A stretch of 36,624 bases of DNA from a virus, in the IMG/VR virus record IMGVR_UViG_3300026521_000115, positions 1 through 36,624 of that record, one strand, 5' to 3'. The notes under the pieces were generated by a model. It saw only the letters and a list, made by a program, of their open reading frames with translations, ran no database searches and was not told the DNA's origin. Below are positions 1 through 8,560 of the stretch, piece after piece. The translations under genes were made by a program, and so were the position numbers. Positions within the stretch are counted from its first letter, which is position 1, and the number at the start of each line of letters is the position of its first letter.

Positions 1-1
1 A

Positions 2-859
2 GTTCTAGAACGGTTTAAAGAAGTTCATGGAGATAAATATGATTATTCAAAAGTTATTTATAAAGGAACTTCAACTAAAGTAGAAATCGTTTGTCCAGAA
101 CATGGAAGTTTTTTTCAAAAACCAAATGATCATTTTAATGGAGCCGGGTGTGCGAAATGTGCTGGTAATAATAAAAAAAATAATGCTCAAATTATAAAAG
201 AATTTAAAAAAATCCATAAAGATAAATACGAATATTCACAAGTTAAATATACCGGAATTAAAAAATACGTTTTTATAAAATGCAATAAATGTTTAAATGC
301 TTTTAAACAGACTCCAAATAATCATTTAATGGGTAATGGTTGTCCCAATTGCAATGGGAGATTTACAAAATCTTTGGAAGAAATTTTAAAAGATTTTAAA
401 AAAGTCCATTCTAATAAATATAATTATAGCAAAGTCCGGTATATAAATAACATTAATAAGGTAGAAATAATATGCTTAGAACATGGTTCCTTTTGGCAGG
501 AACCATATAATCATAAAAATGGGCATGGGTGTCCAAGATGTTCTGAATCCAAAGGCGAAAGAAAGGTTAGAGAATTTTTAGAAGAGAATAACATATCTTT
601 TAAACAAGAAGTTAAACTCTTTGAGAATTATAGATTTGATTTTTATCTAGAAGATTTAAATACTGTCATTGAGTACGATGGAAAACAACATTACGAACCG
701 GTAAAATTTTTTGGTGGTTTAGAAGGGTTCTTAAAAACTCAAGAACGGGATAAAATTAAAGAAGATTATTGTTTAAAAAATAATATAAGAATAATTCGAA
801 TTAAATATTCCGAAGATGTACCGGAAGTTTTAAAACCTTTGATAACTGGTAGTAACTAA
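2..859 (+). CDS. Zinc-ribbon-repeat homing endonuclease-like protein (5' truncated)
   Basis: The reading frame is open from the first bases of the window, so the start lies just upstream; comparison with the sister gene at 3728 suggests only about ten residues are missing. Three N-terminal modules of about 60 residues each contain a KYDYSKV-type strand, a CPEHG motif and a closing GC(P/A)xC pair. The second module has CNKC in place of CPEHG, so Cys and His alternate at the same site, as expected for a zinc ligand. The last ~110 residues carry RFDFYLEDLN followed by VIEYDGKQH, a PD-(D/E)XK or EDxHD-like nuclease signature with Asp, Glu-x-Asp and Lys intact. Free-standing phage endonucleases of this type usually promote their own spread. 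It lies directly upstream of the probable capsid gene. Confidence 0.8.
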   Translation, partial: VLERFKEVHGDKYDYSKVIYKGTSTKVEIVCPEHGSFFQKPNDHFNGAGCAKCAGNNKKNNAQIIKEFKKIHKDKYEYSQVKYTGIKKYVFIKCNKCLNAFKQTPNNHLMGNGCPNCNGRFTKSLEEILKDFKKVHSNKYNYSKVRYINNINKVEIICLEHGSFWQEPYNHKNGHGCPRCSESKGERKVREFLEENNISFKQEVKLFENYRFDFYLEDLNTVIEYDGKQHYEPVKFFGGLEGFLKTQERDKIKEDYCLKNNIRIIRIKYSEDVPEVLKPLITGSN

Positions 860-980
860 ATAAAGAAATAAATTTATTTAATTACTTTGGGTTGTAAGAT
901 CCCTAACAAAACTTTCTAAACATGAAAATGTTTATTTAATTAAATAAATAAAAAATTTTTAAAAAATAAGGAAAAATAAT
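860..980 (+). promoter_or_regulatory. Intergenic leader of the capsid gene
   Basis: This is a 121-nt gap between the endonuclease stop and the capsid start. It contains a small perfect hairpin at 918-933 (AAACAT, loop GAAA, ATGTTT) followed by a very A/T-rich run, and an AAGGAAAAAT ribosome-binding site just before the ATG at 981. A promoter is expected here because the downstream gene looks strongly expressed, but I cannot identify a convincing -35/-10 pair. Confidence 0.35.
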
Positions 981-2534
981 ATGGCTAAATTAATTGATAA
1001 TTTAATTTTAGAAAACTATGATATGTTCACAAAAGATCACTCGAATCTTTTTGAAGAAGCGAAAACACCAGCTGAGATTATCTTTGATGACTCGTATTTC
1101 GATATGTATGTTTCGAGTCTTACTAAAGGTTTAGAAGAAAGTGTTGTTGCTAAAATTCTTCCAGTACTTGATCGCGAACGTAAAATGTTTATCGAGGAAA
1201 GTTCAGCTCTTTTAACTTCTCCAGAAGCTATCGCATATGCTGTAACTACTATTCCAATGCTTATTAACATCTATGCTGAACCACAACTTAGCAAGATCGT
1301 TACAACAGTTCCGACTGATATGCCAACTCTTTCTATTTCTAGAATTAAATGGGTATCTAAAGTAATTGATGAAAAAGGTGGAGTTACTGAGTACATGTTC
1401 CCAACTGCTACTTCAATGATTCGTCCAGATTTCAAACAATTCAAGGTTTCTCAATCTGCAAATCTTTATAGCGAACTTGGTATTGCTAAAGGTGATTTCC
1501 GTCTTTCTAAAAGAAATTTCAAAGTTGTAAGTATTGATGTTGTTGTTGATGATGGTGATACTACTACTGTTGAGAATGTTCCAGTAACTGCTATCGCAGG
1601 TGCTCGTGGAAACTTTACTGTAGATAATTTTACTGTTCCAGGTGTAACTGGTGGCGTTTATAAACTTCAAGGTTCTGTTGATTTCGAAAGTGGTAGTATT
1701 ACTTCTTCTGTAATTACTATTGAGCCAGGTGACAAAACTGTAACTGAAGATACTATTGAAATTAAATTTAGACTTTTTGGTAATGGTAATGGTCGTGGTG
1801 TTGTTAAATCAGCTCCAAAACAAGAAATCATTGATGTTAATGCAGATATCGAAGATTCTTTCGAAGTTGAAAATATTGAAGAAGTAATTCAAGATTGGTC
1901 TGCAATCTATAAACTTGATATCATTTCAGAGCTTAAAAACTTTGTAAAAGGTCAGATTAAACTGAACCGTGATTTCGAGATTGCTGAATTACTTGAATCT
2001 AATATTCCTTTTGCTATGAGTATTGGTCAATATAAAGAAGTAGACTTCTCAAGATTTGGATCTGCTGATGGTTTCAAACCTTCAAACATCCAAGATATCT
2101 TCAAAAATATTGTTCCTACAATTATGTCTCTAGTAGAGAAAATGCGTAAAACGAACAATATGGAAGTTCAATATCTTGCTTGTGGTGTTGATGTTGCTGT
2201 AGTACTTAAATCTCTTCAAGAGTTTGCTGTATCTATGGAAAAAATGAATGGTAACTATTCTGTTCAAGGTGGAGTTCAATCAGGTTTCAATAAACTTGAA
2301 ATCGTTGAGTCTTATGCAATTGCTGATGATCTAATGCACTTAGTTCTTACTGCACCTGCTACTAATCAAAGTTCACTTGTGGAAGTACTATTCAAACCAC
2401 TATATATTATTACTGAAACTACTAATAGTATCAAACGTACATTTATTAAATCAAGAACTTGGATTGGTATTGTTCGTCAAGAAGGTATTGGTACAATTCG
2501 TATTAAAAACTACGAAGGTTTCGTTAACGTATAA
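981..2534 (+). CDS. Probable major capsid protein (HK97-fold type)
   Basis: This 517-residue protein is likely the main shell subunit. It lies at the head end of the structural module, has its own leader and terminator, and ends with TWIGIVRQEGIGTIRI, a hydrophobic strand resembling the end of gp23-type capsid proteins. Codon choice differs from its neighbours, with many CTT, CGT, ATC and TTC codons, as expected for the most abundant virion protein. Residues 1-60 are acidic/helical and could be a scaffold-like or cleaved N-terminus. Residues ~185-270 are a Val/Thr/Gly-rich beta segment that may be an inserted surface domain. RBS AAGGAAAAAT precedes the ATG. The assignment rests on context, length and the C-terminal motif rather than a clear family signature. 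Another abundant head protein is the alternative. Confidence 0.7.
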   Translation: MAKLIDNLILENYDMFTKDHSNLFEEAKTPAEIIFDDSYFDMYVSSLTKGLEESVVAKILPVLDRERKMFIEESSALLTSPEAIAYAVTTIPMLINIYAEPQLSKIVTTVPTDMPTLSISRIKWVSKVIDEKGGVTEYMFPTATSMIRPDFKQFKVSQSANLYSELGIAKGDFRLSKRNFKVVSIDVVVDDGDTTTVENVPVTAIAGARGNFTVDNFTVPGVTGGVYKLQGSVDFESGSITSSVITIEPGDKTVTEDTIEIKFRLFGNGNGRGVVKSAPKQEIIDVNADIEDSFEVENIEEVIQDWSAIYKLDIISELKNFVKGQIKLNRDFEIAELLESNIPFAMSIGQYKEVDFSRFGSADGFKPSNIQDIFKNIVPTIMSLVEKMRKTNNMEVQYLACGVDVAVVLKSLQEFAVSMEKMNGNYSVQGGVQSGFNKLEIVESYAIADDLMHLVLTAPATNQSSLVEVLFKPLYIITETTNSIKRTFIKSRTWIGIVRQEGIGTIRIKNYEGFVNV

Positions 2535-2559
2535 TCCTTGATTATATAACCTTTAATTT

Positions 2560-2598
2560 ATTCTAGAAGCTTAGGCTTCTAGAATTTCCTGTCGTTAA
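2560..2598 (+). terminator. Stem-loop plus CCTGTCGTTAA element (copy 1)
   Basis: A perfect 11-bp stem (ATTCTAGAAGC, loop TTAG) at 2560-2585 lies 25 nt after the capsid stop. It is followed by TT and CCTGTCGTTAA at 2588-2598. The usual run of T is replaced by this sequence, which recurs after four other hairpins in the window. It probably ends or processes the capsid transcript. Confidence 0.75.
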
Positions 2599-2643
2599 TT
2601 TCAGGACTAGTTCGGATAGATATTTTTTTAGAAAGGAATAACT

Positions 2644-3735
2644 ATGGCTAAAAAATTAACCAAAAAAGAAGTTCTTGAACAATTTAAAAAAGTCCATAAA
2701 GATAAATACGATTATAGTAAAGTCCATTATATAAATACTACTACTAAAGTAAAAATAATATGTCCAAAACATGGTGAGTTTATGCAAACTCCAATTATGC
2801 ATAAATCTAAACAAGGATGTCCAAAATGTTCAAATACCTTTAAATATAATATAGAATCTTTTTTAGAAACATTATATTATAAATATCCAGAATATTCAAA
2901 ATACGATTTTTCAAAATTTATATATAAAAATATGTTTGTTAAGGGAATTGTAATTTGTCCGGAACATGGAGAATTTTTGAGAACCCCAAACGATTTATTA
3001 CATACGAATAATAAATGTCCAACCTGTTTTAAGAATTTTCAAAAAAAAGGTCTAAATAAAAAATCAATTTATGAACATATAGAAGATTTTAAAAAAGTTC
3101 ATTCGAATAAATATGAATATTTATTCGAGGATACTTTAAAAATTATCTGTCCGGAACATGGAGAATTTATTCAAAAAATAAATTCTCATAAAAATGGACA
3201 TGGTTGTCCTAAATGCGCAAGTAATTTAATAAAAGCTCCTAGAAAAATAATAATAGACCATATTAAAGATTTTAAAAATGTTCATCTTGATAAATATTCG
3301 TATATTATTGATTTTAATAATAATTTAAAAGCTAAAGATAAAATAAAAATTATTTGTCCAGAACATGGAGAATTTATTCAAGAAATAAATTCTCATAAAA
3401 ATGGACATGGTTGTCCAAGATGCTCTGAATCCAAAGGTGAAAGAAGAGTTAGAGAATTTCTAGAATCTAATAATATTAACTATTCTCAAGAAGTTAAATT
3501 ATTTGATAAATATAGATTTGATTTTTATCTAGAAGAACTTAACACTGTCATCGAGTACGATGGAAAACAACATTTTGAACCAGTAAATCATTTTGGTGGT
3601 TTAGAAGGATTAAAGAAGACTCAAGAACGGGATAAAATTAAAGAAGATTATTGTTTAAAAAACGATATAAGAATAATTCGAATAGGGTATTTTGAAGACG
3701 TTGAAGAAGTTCTAGAAGGAATTTTAAATGCCTAA
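2644..3735 (+). CDS. Homing endonuclease-like protein with four zinc-ribbon modules
   Basis: This 363-residue protein has four N-terminal repeats of ~60 residues, each with an FKKVHxxKY(D/E)Y start, ICP(K/E)HGEF and a closing CPxC pair. The second repeat is the most diverged (CPTC, LLHTNNKC). The C-terminal nuclease part starts at SESKGERRVREFLES and carries Asp293, Glu304, Asp306 and Lys308 in a PD-(D/E)XK-like arrangement. The ATG at 2644 has the RBS GAAAGGAATA. The stop overlaps the start of the next endonuclease by 8 nt. By analogy with other free-standing phage endonucleases, the repeats probably read the DNA target and the nuclease part cuts it. Confidence 0.8.
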   Translation: MAKKLTKKEVLEQFKKVHKDKYDYSKVHYINTTTKVKIICPKHGEFMQTPIMHKSKQGCPKCSNTFKYNIESFLETLYYKYPEYSKYDFSKFIYKNMFVKGIVICPEHGEFLRTPNDLLHTNNKCPTCFKNFQKKGLNKKSIYEHIEDFKKVHSNKYEYLFEDTLKIICPEHGEFIQKINSHKNGHGCPKCASNLIKAPRKIIIDHIKDFKNVHLDKYSYIIDFNNNLKAKDKIKIICPEHGEFIQEINSHKNGHGCPRCSESKGERRVREFLESNNINYSQEVKLFDKYRFDFYLEELNTVIEYDGKQHFEPVNHFGGLEGLKKTQERDKIKEDYCLKNDIRIIRIGYFEDVEEVLEGILNA

Positions 3736-4660
3736 AAAATTAACTCAAGAAGAAGTTATAAAAAGATTTAAAGAAGTTCATGGGAATAAATATGATTATA
3801 GTAAGGTTCTGTATAAAAATACCTCTACCAATGTTATTATAATTTGCTTGGAACATGGAGAATTTTTACAAAAACCAAGAGAACATTTATCTAAATCTGG
3901 TTGTCAAAAATGTTTTAAAAAGAATTTAAAAATATCCAAGAATAAATTATTAGAACAATTTAAAATCGTCCATAATAATAAGTACGATTATAGTAAAGTT
4001 CAATATTTTAGATCGGATGAAAAAATAGAAATAGTATGCCCAAAACATGGAAGCTTTTGGCAACTTCCTTGGTCCCATAAAAAAGGAGCTGGTTGTCCTA
4101 TTTGCGCTAATATAAAAAATAAAGGTAATTTATCAAACACTTTACAATATATTAATAAAGCTAAAATTATACATAATAATAAATACGATTATTCAAAAAC
4201 TAATTATAAGCACAGTATGAAAAATATAGAAATAATTTGTCCGAAACATGGAAGTTTTTGGCAACTTCCAAATAATCACTTAAGTTTGAAAACTGGATGT
4301 CCAAAATGTGCTCAAGAAAGTTCCGAATCTAAAGGTGAAAGAAAAGTTCGAGAATTTCTAGAATCTAATAATATCAAATATTCCCAAGAGGTTAAACTAT
4401 TCGATAATTATAGATTTGATTTTTATCTAGAAGATTTAAATACAGTTATTGAGTACGATGGAAAACAGCATTTTGAACCAGTTGAATATTTTGGTGGTTT
4501 AGAAGGATTAAAGAAGACTCAAGAACGGGATAAAATTAAAGAAGATTATTGTTTAAAAAACGATATAAGAATAATTCGAATTAAATATATAGATTTTAAT
4601 AAAATAGAAAAAATACTTTCCGGAACAATATACCATAATACATCCATAATATATCCATAA
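3728..4660 (+). CDS. Homing endonuclease-like protein with three zinc-ribbon modules
   Basis: This 310-residue paralogue of the preceding gene begins inside its last codons (ATGCCTAA overlap), so the two are translationally coupled. It has three zinc-ribbon repeats instead of four; the motifs are CLEHGEF/CQKC, CPKHGSF/CPIC and CPKHGSF/CPKC. The nuclease part keeps Asp231, Glu242, Asp244 and Lys246 and is nearly identical in sequence to those of the genes at 2 and 2644. The short C-terminal tail (TIYHNTSIIYP) is unique. The nuclease domains are much more alike than the repeats, which suggests domain shuffling or gene conversion between copies. Confidence 0.8.
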   Translation: MPKKLTQEEVIKRFKEVHGNKYDYSKVLYKNTSTNVIIICLEHGEFLQKPREHLSKSGCQKCFKKNLKISKNKLLEQFKIVHNNKYDYSKVQYFRSDEKIEIVCPKHGSFWQLPWSHKKGAGCPICANIKNKGNLSNTLQYINKAKIIHNNKYDYSKTNYKHSMKNIEIICPKHGSFWQLPNNHLSLKTGCPKCAQESSESKGERKVREFLESNNIKYSQEVKLFDNYRFDFYLEDLNTVIEYDGKQHFEPVEYFGGLEGLKKTQERDKIKEDYCLKNDIRIIRIKYIDFNKIEKILSGTIYHNTSIIYP

Positions 4661-4728
4661 TTTATCTAAGTCCGTAATTCCAGTTCAAATAGATATATTA
4701 AACATAATGAAGATCAAAGGAAATATAA
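4661..4728 (+). promoter_or_regulatory. Intergenic segment resembling the post-capsid leader
   Basis: At 4670-4699 the order GTCCGTAATTCCAG then GTTCAAATAGATATATT resembles 2591-2625 (GTCGTTAATTTCAG then GTTCGGATAGATATTTT), allowing a small gap. No hairpin precedes it here. It may be a decayed duplicate of the leader that originally followed the capsid gene. The RBS CAAAGGAAAT precedes the ATG at 4729. Confidence 0.35.
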
Positions 4729-5958
4729 ATGGCGAGAAAATTAAATATAGAATCGTTTTTAAATATTGTGATAAATTATTCTCAAACCTATAATGTTTCA
4801 TTTCTTTCTGAGGATGTTGAATTATGGTTTAATAATAATTATGAAAGTACTCGTACAAAAATCCCGTTCAAATGTGAAAAATGTAATTATAATTATACTA
4901 AATCTATAATTAATATTCGAAATGGTCAGGGTTGTCCTAAATGTGCTAAGCTAAATAAAAAACGTAGAACTAATAAAGAAATACAAAGCGAGCGTTTAAA
5001 AATGGAAGAAAATTTACATACCCCAATAAAAAACATTATGGAATTTTTATTAATTGATTTAAAAATTCCAGAAGAATATATCGAATTAAATAAATTTGGT
5101 AAATTAGATATAGTAATAAATATACCAAATAGACAAATGATAGGGATTAATATAATATCTCTTCGTAAAAATAGTTTTGGTAAAGAAATTCCTTATAGTC
5201 ATAAACATAAATATCGATTAAAAGCTGTGACAAATACGGATTTGGCCGAAATTAAAAATATAAATTTATTAAGTATTTTTGAAAATGAATTTGAAAACGA
5301 ATTCCAAAATAAAATTTGGAAGAGTATTATTATTAATAAACTCGGGATGAATTCGACTCGTTTATATGCTAGAAAAACTTATATTAAAGAAGTTCCGAAT
5401 AATTTGGCAAGAACCTTTTTAGAAGAAAATCATATGCAGCAAGCCGGAGCTATGGGAAGCGTAAAACTCGGATTATTTACTAAAGATACCCACGAATTAG
5501 TTTCATTAATGACTTTTGGAAAAGGTCGTTACAATAAAATGCCTGGTTTTGAAATGATAAGATATTGTAATAAAATTGGTTGTAGTGTTATTGGAGCAGC
5601 TAATAAATTATTTAAATATTTTATTAATAATTATTTAAGTGATGATCAAATAATAGTATCATATGCTAATAGAAAATATGCATATAGAAATAAAAATATT
5701 TATAAAACTTTGGGTTTTAAAGAAACGGCTATATCGGAACCCAATTATTTTTACTTTGAGGAAGAAAAATTAAATAAAAATTTTCCAGAAAGTTTAAAAA
5801 CTTTAAAATTATACTCAAGAGTTAATTTTCAAAAACATAAATTAAAAGATAAATTAAAAGTATTTGATCCAAAAGAAATAGAGATGATAAATATGTTTAA
5901 TAATGGTTATAGGAGTATTTGGGATCCAGGAAACTTTGTATATATTTTTAAAAAGTAA
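4729..5958 (+). CDS. Hef-like homing endonuclease, nuclease site degraded
   Basis: This 409-residue protein has one N-terminal zinc ribbon (Cys49/Cys52 and Cys69/Cys72) and a middle region matching Vsr-like nucleases of the phage Hef-like family. In that family, as I recall it, an LDIYIP strand is followed by IEFNGLYWHSE. Here Asp127 survives in GKLDIVI, but the glutamate position is Gly139 (IGINIIS) and the WHSE part is gone, so cleavage activity is doubtful. The C-terminal half (residues ~205-409) keeps the family blocks LYARK, ELVSLMTFGKGR, CSVIGAANKLFKYF, VSYANRKY and LGF. It lies between endonuclease genes and structural genes. Its remaining function may be DNA binding, or it may be a decaying element. 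Confidence 0.72.
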   Translation: MARKLNIESFLNIVINYSQTYNVSFLSEDVELWFNNNYESTRTKIPFKCEKCNYNYTKSIINIRNGQGCPKCAKLNKKRRTNKEIQSERLKMEENLHTPIKNIMEFLLIDLKIPEEYIELNKFGKLDIVINIPNRQMIGINIISLRKNSFGKEIPYSHKHKYRLKAVTNTDLAEIKNINLLSIFENEFENEFQNKIWKSIIINKLGMNSTRLYARKTYIKEVPNNLARTFLEENHMQQAGAMGSVKLGLFTKDTHELVSLMTFGKGRYNKMPGFEMIRYCNKIGCSVIGAANKLFKYFINNYLSDDQIIVSYANRKYAYRNKNIYKTLGFKETAISEPNYFYFEEEKLNKNFPESLKTLKLYSRVNFQKHKLKDKLKVFDPKEIEMINMFNNGYRSIWDPGNFVYIFKK

Positions 5959-5967
5959 AGTTCGAAC

Positions 5968-6002
5968 TAATAATTAGCATTGATGATCAATGTTAATTAT
6001 TA
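5968..6002 (+). terminator. Stem-loop after the Hef-like gene
   Basis: A 16-bp stem with one G-U pair (TAATAATTAGCATTGA, loop TGA) begins 9 nt after the stop. No CTGTCGTTAA and no T-run follow. The RBS of the next gene follows immediately, so this may be an mRNA end or a structure affecting translation. Confidence 0.55.
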
Positions 6003-6016
6003 AATAAAGGATTAAG

Positions 6017-6391
6017 ATGAATTTATATTTATCACCTGAAGTGATTCAGGAATTAAAAACAAATATTAATAGTAAATTATCTAATGGTACTTTTACTCTT
6101 AATTTTTATTCGAGTGTTGCCCCAACGGAAGAGCAAGCTAATGATATTACGACTGCTCCGACGGTTGGATTATTACATAGCCTTGAAATAGATTTAACTG
6201 ATGGTTCATTAACTGATGGAGAAATTAAATTTACTCCAGATAATAATGGTACGTGTATATGGGGATTATTTGGTAAAGATGATGAATACGTAATTTTCGA
6301 AAATATTTTGGATAGCGTTGTTTTAGCGGATACTGAATTTAATTCAGATCAAGAAAATACAGTTAGTGATATTAGCTGTGAATTAATATAA
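6017..6391 (+). CDS. Unknown 124-residue phage protein, probably structural
   Basis: I do not recognise this family. The protein is acidic and beta-rich, with a helical start (LSPEVIQELKTNINSKL) and later strands such as CIWGLFGKDDEYVIFENIL. There is no signal peptide or membrane segment. It has RBS AAAGGATTA and lies 12 nt upstream of the beta-propeller gene, so the two are probably co-transcribed. Position between capsid and tail genes suggests a small virion component or assembly factor, by context only. Confidence 0.55.
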   Translation: MNLYLSPEVIQELKTNINSKLSNGTFTLNFYSSVAPTEEQANDITTAPTVGLLHSLEIDLTDGSLTDGEIKFTPDNNGTCIWGLFGKDDEYVIFENILDSVVLADTEFNSDQENTVSDISCELI

Positions 6392-6403
6392 TTAGGAGAT
6401 AGA

Positions 6404-8161
6404 ATGTTTTTAACTAAAAAATTACAAAACTCTAGTTTTAAAGAGGTAATCTCTTTAGAAAATACATTTCCGGATTCTTTTACTGGAAATGGATTAACCG
6501 ATATTTTTTTACCAGATTTCGATAATCAGCGTATCACTGTATTAATGAATTTAAATCTGGAACTTTTAAATTCGATTAGAAAAAATATAAGTGGTTCGTT
6601 TCCAGCAGGAAGTATTAGGTATACAAATACTTTAATTTTTCCAGAAATTACTTATTTAGATGAAAATATAATTTTTAAAATTACCCAAGAATCATTTTTA
6701 AAAAATTATAATGTTGATGATCCAACAGATGAAAATATTATTAGAAATAATAATATCGAAATCGTTAATGATGCTCCAGAAGAAGCTTCCGAAATTAATG
6801 TTCTTGTTTCTGCTGTTTTTAAATCAGTCGATGAAGATGGTTCCGGAGAAATAGATTTAAGTAAATCTATAGTTATGGTTCCTGTTGATAATAAAAACTT
6901 TTATTTAACCGAAACCAAACCATTAGTTGGAGACATTATCAGCCCATTACGTATAAATAACTATACAAATACTATATCGTTATTTAGCAATGCTAATAAA
7001 AATAAAAAATTATTAAAAACTGCAGATTTTGGTAAATTAGTATATATAAAATCAAACGAGGTTGCAAATTCGGATAATTATGGATATTCTGTTGCAAAAT
7101 TTGAAAATTTTGTAGCTGTTGGGATTCCTAGAAAAGAGTTTGTAGATGAAGATGGTAATGTTATATCTAATGTTGGTGCCGTTTCGCTTATTAATTTAGA
7201 AACTAAAACCGAGGAAATTATTTTTCCATCTAATAAAAGTGCTGCCAGCGCTTTTGGAACATCTATAGATATGAACGATAAATATATTGTAACCGGTGCT
7301 CCAACTTCTAATGGAGCAGATGGTTCGGTATTTATTTATAAGTTAGATACCAAAGAAAAAATTACTCTAGTTCCAACGGATATTATTGTGGATAATCAAT
7401 TTGGATATGATGTAAAACTATCTGATAATATTTTAATTGTTGGAGCACCTGCGAAAAATAATAAAGTATATTTATACGATTTAACAAGTCCTGACAATAA
7501 TTATAACGAGGTTATAATTACTCCGTCAGATGGACTTACTACTGGTTGGTTTGGTTGTTCGGTAGATGTTTATGAAAATATGGTTTTAATTGGAGCATAT
7601 CGATCTGAAGGGGATTATGGTTCAATGTATTTATACGACTTATCTAACTCAGACGATAACTATCAAGAAATTCAAATAAAAGCATCGGATGGAGAAAACG
7701 ACGACTATTTCGGAAGACATGTTTGTATAAATTCTAAATATGTTATTGGTTCTGCGTATGGAGCAGACGAAATATCGTCTGCTACTGGTTCTGTTTACGG
7801 ATACGACCGAACTAACGATTTAAAAGAATTTAAAATATTACCAGAGAATATTGGAGAATATGGTTCTGATTATTTTGGATCGTCTCTTTCTTTAAATAAA
7901 TTTAATAATAAATTAGCTATTGGTACAAAACTTTCGGATCTTAGTGGGTATACTGATAATGGAGATGTATATATATTTGATTTGGACAGCGATTCAGAAA
8001 CAAATTACAACCAATTGTATATTAAACCACCTATTAAAGAATCTACTATTTATTTTGGAAGTGCTCTTTCTTTTTATAAAAATGAATTGGCAATAGGAGA
8101 ATATTGTAATAACGATATTGAAAATGATTCTGGAGCAATATATATTTATAAGGATAATTAA
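6404..8161 (+). CDS. FG-GAP seven-bladed beta-propeller protein
   Basis: This 585-residue protein has a C-terminal region (~220-585) built from seven repeats of the FG-GAP/integrin-alpha type. Each starts with a (Y/F)G motif, at residues 226, 284, 333, 383, 436, 491 and 551, and continues to an I(V)GAP-like turn and a G(S/D)VYIYDL strand, as in IVTGAPTSNGADGSVFIYKL. The seven near-regular units (49-60 residues) fit one closed propeller. Residues 1-200 are a separate N-terminal region, possibly for virion attachment. DEDGSGEIDLSK at 143-154 resembles a calcium loop but lacks the final acidic ligand. The lack of a signal peptide and its place in the structural operon suggest a virion-borne binding protein. 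RBS TAGGAGATAG precedes the ATG. Confidence 0.72.
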   Translation: MFLTKKLQNSSFKEVISLENTFPDSFTGNGLTDIFLPDFDNQRITVLMNLNLELLNSIRKNISGSFPAGSIRYTNTLIFPEITYLDENIIFKITQESFLKNYNVDDPTDENIIRNNNIEIVNDAPEEASEINVLVSAVFKSVDEDGSGEIDLSKSIVMVPVDNKNFYLTETKPLVGDIISPLRINNYTNTISLFSNANKNKKLLKTADFGKLVYIKSNEVANSDNYGYSVAKFENFVAVGIPRKEFVDEDGNVISNVGAVSLINLETKTEEIIFPSNKSAASAFGTSIDMNDKYIVTGAPTSNGADGSVFIYKLDTKEKITLVPTDIIVDNQFGYDVKLSDNILIVGAPAKNNKVYLYDLTSPDNNYNEVIITPSDGLTTGWFGCSVDVYENMVLIGAYRSEGDYGSMYLYDLSNSDDNYQEIQIKASDGENDDYFGRHVCINSKYVIGSAYGADEISSATGSVYGYDRTNDLKEFKILPENIGEYGSDYFGSSLSLNKFNNKLAIGTKLSDLSGYTDNGDVYIFDLDSDSETNYNQLYIKPPIKESTIYFGSALSFYKNELAIGEYCNNDIENDSGAIYIYKDN

Positions 8162-8163
8162 AA

Positions 8164-8520
8164 ATGTATAATTTAATTAATAATTCTGGGATGGTTATAA
8201 CCATCCCAGATTGGCAAAAAATATATTATAAAGATTTAACCTTAATTGGTAAAAAAACAATGGATTGGAATGAACCATTGGTACAGAATTTTATAATACT
8301 TCTTGATCGTATAGAACGTTTAGAAAATAAATTAAAAGTTCCAGATATCGAAACTTCTGAAACTATTGGATTATTTGATTTCTCAGCTAAAAAAATAGAT
8401 TATCTTTATGGTACAGAAACTTCTGAAACTATTGGATTATTTGATTTCTCAGCTAAAAAAATAGATTATCTTTATGGTACAGAAACTTCTGAAACTATTG
8501 GATTATTTGATTATAACTAA
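8164..8520 (+). CDS. Small protein with a WNEP-QNF head and 22-residue tandem repeats
   Basis: This 118-residue protein has two parts. Residues 1-58 form a head with YKDLTLIG, WNEP, QNFI and LDRIERLENKL, the same pattern as the 61-residue protein at 20236, so the two are paralogues. The rest is 2.5 copies of a 22-residue unit (ETSETIGLFDF then SAKKIDYLYGT). It starts 2 nt after the propeller stop. The QNF-to-LEN part reads as a short helix suited to oligomerisation. I infer a small virion or fibre-attachment part; no known function is visible. Confidence 0.6.
   Translation: MYNLINNSGMVITIPDWQKIYYKDLTLIGKKTMDWNEPLVQNFIILLDRIERLENKLKVPDIETSETIGLFDFSAKKIDYLYGTETSETIGLFDFSAKKIDYLYGTETSETIGLFDYN
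8350..8511 (+). repeat. Perfect 66-bp tandem repeat (2.5 copies)
   Basis: Copies lie at 8350-8415 and 8416-8481, with a partial third at 8482-8511. They are identical at the DNA level and in frame (22 codons). Identity at silent sites points to recent duplication or continuing slippage. Confidence 0.9.
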
Positions 8521-8526
8521 ATTATA

Positions 8527-8560
8527 ACTTGGATATTTATTATATAATAAGTATCCAAGT
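8527..8560 (+). terminator. Stem-loop ending the propeller operon
   Basis: A 16-bp stem (ACTTGGATATTTATTA, 2-nt loop) with a single T-G pair begins 7 nt after the stop at 8520. It lacks both a T-run and the CTGTCGTTAA sequence. It separates the propeller operon from the tRNA genes. Confidence 0.6.

Noticed and set aside
6830-6865. EF-hand calcium site in the propeller protein
   Set aside because: DEDGSGEIDLSK has Lys in place of the final Glu, and no paired helices are visible; at most it is a partial loop.
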